64,000 nucleotides of DNA from Streptomyces sp. AC558_RSS880 (lineage in GTDB: Bacteria; Actinomycetota; Actinomycetes; Streptomycetales; Streptomycetaceae), in NCBI RefSeq assembly GCF_019049255.1, contig NZ_JAGMUJ010000027.1:1-64000 (forward strand). Reading direction: 5' to 3'. Of the stretch, positions 37,135-45,482 are shown piece by piece (the stretch's first letter is position 1; every line of letters begins with the position of its first letter). The notes under the pieces are model-generated. The model did not search any database. It saw only the letters and a program-made list of their open reading frames with translations, and had not been told where the DNA came from. Made by a program: the position numbers and the translations under genes.

Positions 37135-37734
37135 TCAGTCGCCCATGAAGTACCCGAGGAAACTCATCCGGCGCAGAAAACGCCCGGGCCACGAGAGGAG
37201 CGCGCCGCTGAAGGAGAGGTTGCGCGTGTAGACGCCCTCCAGCAGGATCGCGAGCCCGAGGTCCAGCGCGTCGGCCTCCCCCTGTGTGACACCGGAGAGG
37301 CTCTGCGGATGCCGCCACTCCGAGCGCGTCATCGTGACGACGGCCCCCTCGCGCCGCAGCTCGTGCCGGAGCCTGCCGCCCAGCACCCGGTAACAGTAGG
37401 AGCGTCCGGAGAGCTCGATGTGCAGGGCGCGGCCCTGCTCGGTGACGGCCAGATGGCGTCGGCGCAGCCTGGCCTTGTGGCCGTCTGCTTCGAGCTTCAT
37501 CAATGCCATACGTGGGGCGCCACGGAAGCCCATGCCGTGGAAGGCCAACGCCGGTGTCGATTCGCCCGCTACCCGGGCGGTCAGCTTGTGCACCAAGGAA
37601 TTCGCGTCCTGGGGGTACGCCAACTCGACCCCTCCGCAACCGGGCAGTGTCCCGGTCCAGACGTGCGTCTTCCGCAGGTGCGGCGCTCTGTACTCGGGGC
37701 CCGTGCGTACGAGCCGGAACTCCATGGTGGTCAT
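37135..37734 (-). CDS. Conserved-type protein of unknown function
   Basis: A 199-residue cytoplasmic protein. It has no signal, membrane helix or recognisable catalytic motif. The composition is basic in the middle (KARLRRRHLAVTEQGRAL) with beta-like stretches, and a hydrophobic end ALLSWPGRFLRRMSFLGYF. I do not recognise the family. It lies convergent to the oxidoreductase gene and is divergent from the EI24 gene with 62 bp between starts. Confidence 0.65.
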   Translation of the reverse strand: MTTMEFRLVRTGPEYRAPHLRKTHVWTGTLPGCGGVELAYPQDANSLVHKLTARVAGESTPALAFHGMGFRGAPRMALMKLEADGHKARLRRRHLAVTEQGRALHIELSGRSYCYRVLGGRLRHELRREGAVVTMTRSEWRHPQSLSGVTQGEADALDLGLAILLEGVYTRNLSFSGALLSWPGRFLRRMSFLGYFMGD

Positions 37735-37783
37735 GTACCGCCCCCTCGACCGATGCGGGGCAAGACGGTCCGCCCGCCCCCGA

Positions 37784-37796
37784 TACAGTCTCCCCC
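37784..37796 (+). promoter_or_regulatory. Possible leaderless promoter of EI24 gene
   Basis: TACAGT at 37784-37789 looks like a -10 box placed 7 nt before the ATG at 37797, with a weak -35 (AAGACG, 37762-37767). No ribosome site precedes the ATG, as expected of a leaderless mRNA, which is common in Streptomyces. Confidence 0.35.
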
Positions 37797-38591
37797 ATGC
37801 GCGATCTTGGGGCGGGTTTCCGGTATCTCCTGAAGGGCCAGCGGTGGGTGGCCCGGCACGGCAAGCAGTTCGGGTTCGGGCTGCTGCCGGGGCTGATCAC
37901 CCTCGTGCTGTACGTGGCGGCGCTCGTCGCCCTGGCGCTGTGGGGGGAGGACTTCGTCACCTGGGCGACGCCGTTCGCCGACGACTGGTCCAGCCCCTGG
38001 GCCGGGCTGTTCCGCGGCTTCCTCACCGTCGTGCTGTTCGCGCTCGGCCTGCTGCTGTCCGTGCTCACCTTCACCGCGGTGACCCTGCTCATCGGGCAGC
38101 CGTTCTACGAGAACCTCTCCGAGCAGGTCGACCGCGACGTCTCACCCGACGGCACCGCACCCGAGTCCGGACTGTCCCTGCTGCGGGAGCTGTGGATCTC
38201 CGCATGCGACAGCCTCCGCATCGTCGTACGCGCCCTGGTCTGGGCCGTACTGCTGTTCGCGCTCGGGTTCGTCCCGGTGCTCGGACAGACCGTCGTACCG
38301 GTGATCGGGTTCTTCGTCACCGGCTTCTTCCTCACCGAGGAACTCACCGCCGTCGCGCTCCAGCGGCGCGGGGTCGAAGTGCGCGAGCGGCTCGGCCTGC
38401 TGCGGTCCCGCAAGACCCTGGTGTGGGGCTTCGGCACACCCCTGGCGGTGGCCTTCCTCGTCCCGTTCGTCGCCGTGTTCCTGATGCCCGGCGCGGTCGC
38501 CGGCGCCACCCTCATGGCGCGCGACCTGCTCGGTGAGGAGACCGCCGGGGACGGAGCCGAGGAGTCCGAGGAGGAGGGCGCCCGGTCATGA
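37797..38591 (+). CDS. EI24-domain membrane protein (CysZ-like)
   Basis: A 264-residue membrane protein. About four hydrophobic segments alternate with the family's charged loops; GFRYLLKGQRWVARH at the start and TLLIGQPFYENLSEQVD near residue 100 are typical of EI24/CysZ proteins. CysZ is a sulfate permease in enterobacteria, but actinomycete EI24 proteins have not been assigned this role to my knowledge. The ATG at 37797 gives the family start; the longer frame upstream is excluded. It overlaps the LysE gene by 4 bp. Confidence 0.82.
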   Translation: MRDLGAGFRYLLKGQRWVARHGKQFGFGLLPGLITLVLYVAALVALALWGEDFVTWATPFADDWSSPWAGLFRGFLTVVLFALGLLLSVLTFTAVTLLIGQPFYENLSEQVDRDVSPDGTAPESGLSLLRELWISACDSLRIVVRALVWAVLLFALGFVPVLGQTVVPVIGFFVTGFFLTEELTAVALQRRGVEVRERLGLLRSRKTLVWGFGTPLAVAFLVPFVAVFLMPGAVAGATLMARDLLGEETAGDGAEESEEEGARS

Positions 38592-39202
38592 CCGAGGTGC
38601 TCGCCGTCGCCGTCATCACCGTCCTGGCCGTGATCGCCCCGGGCGCCGACTTCGCCATGGTGGTGCGCAACAGCTACCTCCACGGCCGCCGCACCGGACT
38701 GCTCGGCGCGCTCGGGGTCGCCGCCGGCGTCCTGGTGCACGTCACCTACACGATGCTCGGCGTCGGACTGCTGATCGCCTCCTCGACCTTCCTGTTCACG
38801 GTCATCAAGCTGGTCGGCGCGGCCTACCTCGTGTACATCGGCGTCCGCACCTTCCGCACCCGCGGCGAGGTCACCGTCGACCTGGAGAACAAGACGGAGC
38901 TGACCCCGTTCGCGGCGCTGCGCACCGGTTTCCTGACCAACGTCCTCAACCCGAAGACGACCCTCTTCGTCGTCTCGACCTTCGCGCAGGTCGTCAGCCC
39001 CGGCACGCCGGTCCTCCAGCAGGTGGGCTACGGCCTGTTCATGTCGCTGGCCCACCTGCTGTGGTTCGGCGTCGTCGCGGTGTTCTTCTCCCACGACCGG
39101 ATGCGCACCCTGATGCTGCGCGGCCAGAAGGTCCTCAACAAGGTGATCGGGTCCGTCCTGGCCGGTCTCGGCGTCAGCCTCGCGTTCGCTCCGTCGCACT
39201 GA
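38588..39202 (+). CDS. LysE/RhtB-family amino-acid exporter
   Basis: A 204-residue inner-membrane exporter with about six hydrophobic segments. The family start PGADFAMVVRNSYLHGRRTGL lies near residue 20 (key residues P-G-x-D, G-R-x-x-G) and the loop GFLTNVLNPKTTLF near 120. It should export amino acids or analogues. ATG overlaps the EI24 stop. Its last 29 bp overlap the end of the convergent pyroglutamyl-peptidase-like gene. Confidence 0.88.
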   Translation: MTEVLAVAVITVLAVIAPGADFAMVVRNSYLHGRRTGLLGALGVAAGVLVHVTYTMLGVGLLIASSTFLFTVIKLVGAAYLVYIGVRTFRTRGEVTVDLENKTELTPFAALRTGFLTNVLNPKTTLFVVSTFAQVVSPGTPVLQQVGYGLFMSLAHLLWFGVVAVFFSHDRMRTLMLRGQKVLNKVIGSVLAGLGVSLAFAPSH

Positions 39203-40424
39203 CCGCCACGGTCACGATCGACCGCACCTGCTCGATGATGTCCAGCCGGTTCCGTACGAACTCGGGATCGGTGACCTCGGTGGTGTTCCCGGCGCCGAAC
39301 TGCAGCACGGGCGTGTGCACATGCCCGCCCGGCAGCTCCTCGTGCAGCCCGAGCCGGTCCCGCAGCAGCGTCGCCCGGTAGGCGATCTCGTTGGAGAGGT
39401 AGTCGCCGCCGCCCCCGGCCCGCGCCGTCGAGCCGGGCGTCGGCCCCTGCGGCCGTACGACGGGCTCGGTGCCTCCCGCCGGGATCTCCGTCACGCTCGT
39501 GTTGTCGTACACCGGGAACCGCCCCGTGTCCGCGGCGACGATCTCCGCGTACGGCAGTGTCGTGGACGTCCACTGCGGCTGCGAGGCCGGGTCGGTGACC
39601 GGGATCGTCTCCGTGCGGCCGATGTTCTCGTTGTCCCCGAAGCCGCCCCGCCACGCCCCGTTGGTCCGCTCGACGTCGAAGCGGCCCACCCGGCCCTGGC
39701 TGACGGTCGTGAACAGGTCGACCCTCGGCAGCTGCGGCCGCAGCGCCCGCTCCACCGTCCCCTCCGCGAAGTCCCGCCAGCGGACCGGGAACACGGCCGT
39801 CTCGACGCGCGCCGGACCGTCCGCGGTCTCGATCACCGTGCCGTCGAGGGCGAGCGCGACGGCACCGGACGGGTTGGAGATGCGGATGTCCCGGTCCAGG
39901 GTGAACGGGTCGAAACCGGTCACCAGGATGCGCTTCATGCCCTTGCCGCGCGGATAGCCGATCGCGGTCTGTCCGCGCGAGGTCCGCTCCAGCTCGTCGA
40001 GCAGCCGCGCCCGTTGCCCCTCGCCCAGCCGGAACCCGGGTTCCCAGGCGCGCAGTTCCCGGGTCATCCCGAGCCGTGCCCAGTACAGCGGCCGGTCGTC
40101 GTCCCGGCTGAGGTCACCGCCCGCCGGTCCGCGCCCCTGCGCCCGGTCGACGGCCCTGCGCCACAGCTCCGTCCCCTCGCGTACGACGGCGCGGCGGGCC
40201 TGGGCGTAGGAGTGCGCGCGGTCGAGCGCGCGGGCGAAGTCCGGCGCCGCGTCGGCGAATCCGGAGCGGCGGAGTATCTCCTGCGGGACGGCCCCGTCGA
40301 GGCGGCGTTCCTCGACGGTGGGGGCCGCGGTCGTGTCGGCGGCGGTCGCGGTGGTCATGGGGGCGGCGAGACCGGTCAGCAGGGCCAGACCGAGGACACC
40401 GATGCGAACACGTACGGATCTCAA
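39174..40424 (-). CDS. Secreted pyroglutamyl-peptidase-like protein, Cys to Ser
   Basis: A 416-residue exported protein. TTG at 40424 is the start: GGAAGG lies 10 nt before it and a clear signal peptide follows (VRVRIGVLGLALLTGLA, cleavage near residue 29). From about residue 165 it follows pyroglutamyl-peptidase I: VTGFDPF, ISNPSGAVA, QGRVGRFDVERTNGA with Glu252, and a late HVHTP with His370. The position of the catalytic Cys (YLCN in the classical enzyme) reads DYLSN with Ser344. The enzyme may use serine, have another substrate or be inactive. The N-terminal 160 residues are an extra helical domain. Confidence 0.78.
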   Translation of the reverse strand: MRSVRVRIGVLGLALLTGLAAPMTTATAADTTAAPTVEERRLDGAVPQEILRRSGFADAAPDFARALDRAHSYAQARRAVVREGTELWRRAVDRAQGRGPAGGDLSRDDDRPLYWARLGMTRELRAWEPGFRLGEGQRARLLDELERTSRGQTAIGYPRGKGMKRILVTGFDPFTLDRDIRISNPSGAVALALDGTVIETADGPARVETAVFPVRWRDFAEGTVERALRPQLPRVDLFTTVSQGRVGRFDVERTNGAWRGGFGDNENIGRTETIPVTDPASQPQWTSTTLPYAEIVAADTGRFPVYDNTSVTEIPAGGTEPVVRPQGPTPGSTARAGGGGDYLSNEIAYRATLLRDRLGLHEELPGGHVHTPVLQFGAGNTTEVTDPEFVRNRLDIIEQVRSIVTVAVSATERTRG

Positions 40425-40590
40425 GAGGGTTGGGCCTTCCGTCGTCGTGGGGTACGGGGATGCCGGAGGCCGCAGTATCGCGCGCCCGACGCGCTCCACG
40501 CCACGGGCAGTCGCCTGCCGCCCCCGCTCCCGCTCCCGCCCCCGCTCCCGCGGGCAGTCGTGCCGCTGGGGCGGCACGGGTGGGCGCGAC

Positions 40591-40630
40591 GGCACCCTGC
40601 AAGCGCCGGGCTGCGCAACCCCACCCCCGG
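40591..40630. repeat. Dispersed 40-bp intergenic repeat, copy 1
   Basis: This block (GGCACCCTGCAAGCGCCGGG and onward to CACCCCCGG) matches 55464-55502 with only a few differences. Both copies lie in non-coding gaps. They look like one of the common Streptomyces intergenic repeat families. Confidence 0.75.
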
Positions 40631-40813
40631 TCCACATCAACGCGGGGCACCCCGTACGCGGCCGGGCCGTACGCCCCCCGGCCCGCACCAGCGGCGCCCC
40701 GGCCCACCGCATCGCGGTCATATGTGAAGGCTTCGTACGGAATTCAAGCGGGCATGCTGATCGAGGACCGTTATGTCACCGCAGCGATTAACGTCTGATC
40801 CGGGAAGCACCCA

Positions 40814-40860
40814 CATGAGCAGCCCCGGCCCGGGACCCTGACCCCGGACCGGGGCTCATG
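40814..40860 (-). terminator. Terminator after cytoplasmic aldose epimerase
   Basis: Imperfect long hairpin: CATGAG and GCCCCGG at 40814-40828 pair with CCGGGGCTCATG at 40849-40860, one 3-nt bulge. It lies 26 bp past the stop of the 40886-41857 gene. Confidence 0.6.
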
Positions 40861-40885
40861 TGCGCAGCGGCCCGCGCCGCTCCGG

Positions 40886-41857
40886 CTACCGCACGCCGAA
40901 GCCGTACACCGTCTCGGACCGGAACACCTCGCCCGGCTTCAGCACCGTGCTCGGGAACTCCGGACGGTTCGGGGAGTCGGGGAAGTGCTGGGTCTCCAGC
41001 GCGATGCCGTCACCGGGGGTGAAGGGCTCCCCGATGTGGTCCGCGGTGTACAGCTGCATCCCGGGCTCGGTGGTCGCCACCGTCAGCACCCGTCCCGACG
41101 CCGGGTCGTACAGCTCGGCGACCTCCTCGGCAGTCGCCGTCACCCCCTTGTCGAGCGCGAAGTTGTCGTCGTACCCGGTGCCCGCCTTCCGCGCCTCACG
41201 GAAGTCGAAGCGGGTGCCGGAGACGTCGGCGAGCTCACCGCTCGGGATCAGGTCCGCGTCCGACGGGGTGTAGCGGGAGGCCGCGAGCCGCAGCTCGTGC
41301 CCGGCCGCGCTGCCCGAGCCGGCCAGGTTCCAGTACGAGTGGTTCGTCAGGTTCACATGCGTCGGCGCGTCCGTCACCGCCTCGTACGCGATCCCCAGCG
41401 CGCCCCGCTCGTCCAGCGTGTACGTCACCGAGACCTCCAGACGGCCCGGGAAGCCCTCCTCGCCGTCCGCACTGACCAGGGAGAGACGCAGCCCGTGCTC
41501 GACCGGGCTGACGTCCCACACCCGCTTGTCGAAGCCCCGCTCACCGCCGTGCAGCGAGTTCGGCCCGTTGTTCGCGGCGAGGGTGTGCTCCCGCCCCTCC
41601 AGGGAGAAGCGGGCGCCGGCGATCCGGTTGGCGTACCGGCCGATCAGGGCGCCCAGGAACGGTTCCGGGTGCCGGAGGTAGCCGTCCAGGTCGGAGAACC
41701 CCAGCACCACGTTCCCGGTCCGCCCGTCCCGGTCCGGCACCTCGACGTCCTGCACGATCCCGCCGTAGGACAGGATCCGTACCCGTACGCCCGCCCGCTC
41801 CAGGGTCCAACGGTGCACCGGCGTGCCGTCGGAAAGTGTGCCGAAGAGTTCGTTCAT
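40886..41857 (-). CDS. Cytoplasmic aldose 1-epimerase
   Basis: A 323-residue GalM-type mutarotase without signal peptide. Motifs: NSLHGGERGFDKRVW, NLTNHSYWNLAG with the catalytic His, and a late [16 protein letters not shown] with Glu. It is clearly homologous to the Tat-exported enzyme at 25781-26935 and would do the same anomer interconversion inside the cell. Fifteen bases separate its start from the stop of the SGNH lipoprotein gene upstream, so they may be cotranscribed. Confidence 0.9.
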   Translation of the reverse strand: MNELFGTLSDGTPVHRWTLERAGVRVRILSYGGIVQDVEVPDRDGRTGNVVLGFSDLDGYLRHPEPFLGALIGRYANRIAGARFSLEGREHTLAANNGPNSLHGGERGFDKRVWDVSPVEHGLRLSLVSADGEEGFPGRLEVSVTYTLDERGALGIAYEAVTDAPTHVNLTNHSYWNLAGSGSAAGHELRLAASRYTPSDADLIPSGELADVSGTRFDFREARKAGTGYDDNFALDKGVTATAEEVAELYDPASGRVLTVATTEPGMQLYTADHIGEPFTPGDGIALETQHFPDSPNRPEFPSTVLKPGEVFRSETVYGFGVR

Positions 41858-41872
41858 GTGCGAAACAATAAG

Positions 41873-42784
41873 TCACGGCTGCTTCGCCGTGACCGTCCGG
41901 TACGCGATCTCGGCCAGCTCGGCCTGCCCGTCGACACTGGGGTGGAACCAGTCCCAGTGGCTCAACTGGTCGGTGCCGAAACGGTACTCGTACACCGCGC
42001 CGCCGTCGAAGCGGCAGCGGCGGTCCTCCGCACAGACCTCCTCCAGCACCTCGTTGTAGTCCTCCACCCGGTTCTGCACCGTCTCGCGCCGCAGTGTCGC
42101 CGCCGCGTCCAGGGCGTCCGCGTCGCCCAGCATCGACGGGCAGATGCCCAGTTTCCACACCTGCTTGCCCAGCGGATTGGTCCGCCCCTGCGACCAGAGC
42201 CGCTTCAGGTTCGGCACACTCGCCACATACACCTGCGCCTTGGGCAGCGCCTCGCGCAGCGTGCGCATGGCTTCCCGGAAGTCGGCGCGGAAGTCCGCCA
42301 CCGGCGTCATCGCCGACGTCGTCTCCCGGCAGGCGTCGTTCGCCCCGGCCATCACCGCCACCAGCTCCGGGCTCCGCCGCACCGCCCGCGCCATCTGCCC
42401 CGGCAGATCCGCCATCCGGGCCCCGGTCACCGAGTAGTTCCAGCTCCGCCCGGCCGCCCCCGCCCGCCCCAGCAGCCGTACGGCGAGGCTGTCGACCTCC
42501 TCGCTGTCGCCCGTCGCCCACGACACCTCGGGGCAGTCCGCCAGCACCCCGCACGCGTCGAAGCCGCGCGTGATGGAGTCCCCCACGGCGGCGACCGACT
42601 CCGGGCTGGTGTCCCACACGGGCGTGGGCTTCGGGGACGGCCGCCCCTTCTGCGCCCCCGTGCCCGACGGGGCGGGGGAGTCACCGCCGACGGCATCGCA
42701 GCCGGCCACGCCCAGCGCGGCGGCCGTCACCACGGCGAGCACGGCCCGTGAAGGGCGCCCGCGCCTCCGTGTCGACTGCTCCAT
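41873..42784 (-). CDS. SGNH/GDSL-hydrolase lipoprotein
   Basis: A 303-residue lipoprotein hydrolase. Lipobox LGVAGC puts the acylated Cys at residue 29. SGNH blocks: VGDSITRGFD with nucleophile Ser70, an AGANDACRE Asn block, and DWFHPSVDG with the late His. Six further cysteines suggest disulfides outside the membrane. It probably hydrolyses an ester in the envelope or in external carbohydrate. ATG at 42784 follows GGGGAGG; the longer frame upstream lacks a signal and was rejected. Confidence 0.87.
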   Translation of the reverse strand: MEQSTRRRGRPSRAVLAVVTAAALGVAGCDAVGGDSPAPSGTGAQKGRPSPKPTPVWDTSPESVAAVGDSITRGFDACGVLADCPEVSWATGDSEEVDSLAVRLLGRAGAAGRSWNYSVTGARMADLPGQMARAVRRSPELVAVMAGANDACRETTSAMTPVADFRADFREAMRTLREALPKAQVYVASVPNLKRLWSQGRTNPLGKQVWKLGICPSMLGDADALDAAATLRRETVQNRVEDYNEVLEEVCAEDRRCRFDGGAVYEYRFGTDQLSHWDWFHPSVDGQAELAEIAYRTVTAKQP

Positions 42785-43023
42785 CCGTCGCCTCCCCGCG
42801 GGTCGTGGTCCGTCCGTCCCCCACCCATGACAACGCACGGGGGTTCCCGCCCCCACCCGTACAGGCGTCCTGCCGGGTGAATGACGCACGTTTCCCGGCA
42901 CCGGGACCGACGGTACGTCACACTCCTTGCGCCGTCGCACGGTAGCCTCGCCATCAACGTGGTCCGCCCGGGCCGCGCCCGTTCCGTCCGTTCCAAGACG
43001 ACCCGCTCAGCCCGGAGGTTCCG

Positions 43024-43518
43024 GTGACGACTCGTGGAGTTCTGTACGTGCACTCCGCGCCGCGCGCGCTGTGCCCGCACGTCGAGTGGGCCGTCGCCGG
43101 GGTGCTCGGCACGCGCGTCAGCCTGGACTGGATCCGCCAGCCCGCCGCCCCCGGCACCTGGCGCTCGGAGTTCTCCTGGCAGGGCCAGGCCGGCACCGCC
43201 TCCAAACTCGCCTCCGCGCTGCGCGGCTGGCAGATGCTGCGCTTCGAGGTCACCTCCGAGCCCTGCCCCACCGCCGAGGGCGAGCGCTACAGCTGCACCC
43301 CCGACCTGGGTATCTTCCACGCCGTCACCGGCATCCACGGCGACATCCTCATCCCCGAGGACCGCCTCCGCGCCGCCCTGGTCCGCTCCCGGACCGGCGA
43401 GACCGACCTGGAGTCGGACATCGCCAAACTCCTCGGCAAGCCCTGGGACGACGAACTGGAACCCTTCAGATACGCGGGAGAAGGCGCCCCGGTCCGCTGG
43501 CTCCACCAGGTGGTCTAG
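43024..43518 (+). CDS. DUF3145 protein
   Basis: A 164-residue cytoplasmic protein of the actinobacterial DUF3145 family: TRGVLYVHSAPRALCPHVEWAV at the start (key residues), WRSEFSWQGQAGTASKLASAL, then FHAVTGIHGDILIPEDRL. The start is GTG with GGAGG upstream. The family occurs next to fatty-acid-synthesis genes in Streptomyces as here, convergent to fabF, but no function is established to my knowledge. Confidence 0.88.
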   Translation: MTTRGVLYVHSAPRALCPHVEWAVAGVLGTRVSLDWIRQPAAPGTWRSEFSWQGQAGTASKLASALRGWQMLRFEVTSEPCPTAEGERYSCTPDLGIFHAVTGIHGDILIPEDRLRAALVRSRTGETDLESDIAKLLGKPWDDELEPFRYAGEGAPVRWLHQVV

Positions 43519-43690
43519 AAGCGCCCCTGAAAGGGGCGCGGGGCCGTATCGACATGCGGCTCCGCCGCGCGGGCGCGCTCAGCCCCAACGGACCCGCACC
43601 CGACCGCGCGTCCCCTTGGGGTCAAAGGGGCGAAGCCCCTTGAGGACGGGACGGGACGGGTAGGGGCGGCGGGGGCGAGAAGAACTCCCG
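43519..43690. repeat. Streptomyces-type GC hairpin repeat
   Basis: Begins with a perfect hairpin GCGCCCCT-GAA-AGGGGCGC (43521-43539) that can terminate the DUF3145 gene. The following string, with CATGCGGCTCCGCCGC and GGGGCGAAGCCCC, and GGGACGGG repeats, is the kind of dispersed intergenic element found many times in Streptomyces genomes. Recognition is by memory of such elements. Confidence 0.65.
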
Positions 43691-43716
43691 TCACGCCCCC
43701 ACCGCGCCGCACGGCA

Positions 43717-43750
43717 AAGGGCCCCCACCCCGACAAGGGTGAAGGCCCTT
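43717..43750. terminator. Bidirectional terminator beside fabF
   Basis: AAGGGCC (43717-43723) pairs with GGCCCTT (43744-43750), with an inner ACCC/GGGT stem. It lies 21 bp past the fabF stop and serves the convergent transcripts. Confidence 0.65.
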
Positions 43751-43770
43751 CAAACAGCCGCCGACGCCCG

Positions 43771-45042
43771 TCACACGGACCGGAACGCCAGCACCACGTT
43801 GTGCCCACCGAACCCGAACGAGTCGTTCAACGCGGCGATCCGCCCGTCCACGGGCAGCTTCCGCGCCTCACCACGGACGACGTCCGCAGCCGCCTCGGCC
43901 TCGGGGTCGAGGTTCTCGACGTTGATGGTCGGCGGAGCCACCCGGTGGTACAGCGCGAGCACGGTGGCCACCGACTCCACCCCACCCGCCCCGCCCAGCA
44001 GATGACCCGTCATCGACTTCGTCGCGGAGACCGCGAAGTGGTCCGCGTCGTCCCCGAACACCTTCCGCAGCGCCTTCAGCTCCGCGATGTCACCGGCCGG
44101 CGTGGACGTCGCGTGCGCGTTGACGTGCACGATCTCCGCCGGATCGAGATCCGTCCGCTCCAGCAGGTTCTGCAGGGCCTGCGAGATGCCCCGCCCCTCC
44201 GGCTCCGGCTGCACGATGTCGTGCGCGTCGGCCGAGATACCCTGACCGACCGCCTCCGCGTACACGCGGGCGCCGCGCGCGGCGGCGTGCTCGGCGGACT
44301 CCAGGACGATCACACCCGCGCCCTCACCCATGACGAAGCCGTCCCGGGCGAGGTCGTAGGGACGCGAGGCGCCCTCGGGGTCGTCGTTGTTCTTGGACAT
44401 CGCCATCATGTTGCCGAACGCGGCGATCGGCAGCGGGTGGATCGCCGCCTCCGTGCCGCCCGCGACGACGACGTCGGCACGGCCGGTGCGGATCATCTCG
44501 ATGGCGTAACCGATGGCCTCGGCACCCGACGCGCACGCGGAGACCGGGGTGTGCACACCGGCGCGGGCGCCCACCGCGAGACCCACGTTCGCGGACGGGC
44601 CGTTCGGCATCAGCATGGGGACGGTGTGCGGGGAGACGCGGCGTACGCCCTTCTCCTTCAGCACGTCGTACTGGTCCAGCAGGGTCGTCACACCGCCGAT
44701 GCCGGAGGCGATGACCGCGCCGAGCCGGTCCGGGTCGACGTTCGGGTCCTCACCAGCCTTGGCTTCGAAACCGGCGTCGGCCCATGCCTCCTTCGCCGCG
44801 ACCAGCGCGAACTGCGCCGAGCGGTCCAGACGGCGGGCCTGCGGCCGGGGGATGACCTCGGTGGGCTCCACGGCCACCCGGGCCGCGATACGGACCGCCT
44901 GCTCGGCGGCCCACTCCTCCGTGAGGGGCTTGACGCCGGAACGTCCGGCGACCAGGCCCTCCCAGGTCGAGGCTGCGTCGCCACCCAGCGGTGTGGTTGC
45001 GCCGATACCGGTGACGACCACGGTGCGATTGGTCGGGCTCAT
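43771..45042 (-). CDS. fabF: Beta-ketoacyl-ACP synthase II
   Basis: A 423-residue condensing enzyme that elongates acyl-ACP with malonyl-ACP in type II fatty-acid synthesis. The Cys-His-His triad is visible: Cys170 (VSACASG), His in NAHATSTPAGD (near 310) and His in KSMTGHLLGGAGG (near 347). Length and motifs are standard KAS II, and the surrounding fab genes show primary metabolism instead of a polyketide cluster. Last gene of the fabD-fabH-acpP-fabF run; a hairpin precedes it after acpP. Confidence 0.96.
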   Translation of the reverse strand: MSPTNRTVVVTGIGATTPLGGDAASTWEGLVAGRSGVKPLTEEWAAEQAVRIAARVAVEPTEVIPRPQARRLDRSAQFALVAAKEAWADAGFEAKAGEDPNVDPDRLGAVIASGIGGVTTLLDQYDVLKEKGVRRVSPHTVPMLMPNGPSANVGLAVGARAGVHTPVSACASGAEAIGYAIEMIRTGRADVVVAGGTEAAIHPLPIAAFGNMMAMSKNNDDPEGASRPYDLARDGFVMGEGAGVIVLESAEHAAARGARVYAEAVGQGISADAHDIVQPEPEGRGISQALQNLLERTDLDPAEIVHVNAHATSTPAGDIAELKALRKVFGDDADHFAVSATKSMTGHLLGGAGGVESVATVLALYHRVAPPTINVENLDPEAEAAADVVRGEARKLPVDGRIAALNDSFGFGGHNVVLAFRSV

Positions 45043-45118
45043 CGGAATTCTTTCTCCAACGTGTTACGAGGATGCGTACGGCGCCACCGCCGGGTGGCGG
45101 GGCCGGGGTCCCGGCCCC

Positions 45119-45146
45119 CGGGCCTCCCGTACGGACGGAAGGCCCG
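45119..45146 (-). terminator. Stem-loop between acpP and fabF
   Basis: CGGGCCTCCCGT at 45119-45130 pairs with ACGGAAGGCCCG at 45135-45146, with one mismatch. It sits in the 111-bp acpP-fabF gap and could cause partial termination or protect the acpP message. Confidence 0.45.
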
Positions 45147-45153
45147 GCAGGGC

Positions 45154-45402
45154 TCAGGCCTGGTGCTCGAGGATGTACTTGGTCGCGTCACCGACGGTCT
45201 TGAGGTTCTTGACGTCGTCGTCCGGGATCTTGACGTCGAAGCGCTCTTCGGCGGCGACGACGACCTCGACCATGGACAGCGAGTCGACGTCCAGGTCGTC
45301 GGTGAAGGACTTGTCCAGCTCGACGTCCTCGACCGGAATGCCGGCGATCTCGTTCACGATCTCCGCGAGACCGTCGACGATCTCTTTCTCCGTGGCGGCC
45401 AT
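45154..45402 (-). CDS. acpP: Acyl carrier protein
   Basis: An 82-residue acidic helical protein. Ser41 in LDVDSLSMVEVV is the phosphopantetheine attachment site. It carries growing acyl chains between the fab enzymes. ATG at 45402 has AAGGAG upstream; the longer in-frame extension is leader. Placed between fabH and fabF, as in other Streptomyces fatty-acid clusters. Confidence 0.96.
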   Translation of the reverse strand: MAATEKEIVDGLAEIVNEIAGIPVEDVELDKSFTDDLDVDSLSMVEVVVAAEERFDVKIPDDDVKNLKTVGDATKYILEHQA

Positions 45403-45482
45403 GGTGGCGCTCCTTCTTTGTGATTCCAGAGGGTGTGGCGGTACTTCCTCGCGTACCGGACACATGATCCGGCACGGAGTGC

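Larger units (their letters stand above)
40425..40885. other. 461-bp intergenic region with repeat and hairpin
   Basis: No gene fits here. The left part contains a C-rich run of CCCGCT repeats (about 40520-40555). A Streptomyces-type dispersed repeat occupies 40591-40630 and a hairpin 40814-40860; both are listed separately. The AT-richer patch near 40715-40800 could hold the promoter of the TTG-started gene. Confidence 0.6.

Noticed and set aside
40719..40747. A promoter for the TTG-started gene (TTGAAT and CATATG, 17-bp spacer, minus strand).
   Set aside because: The -10 match is poor and it lies about 300 bp from the start.
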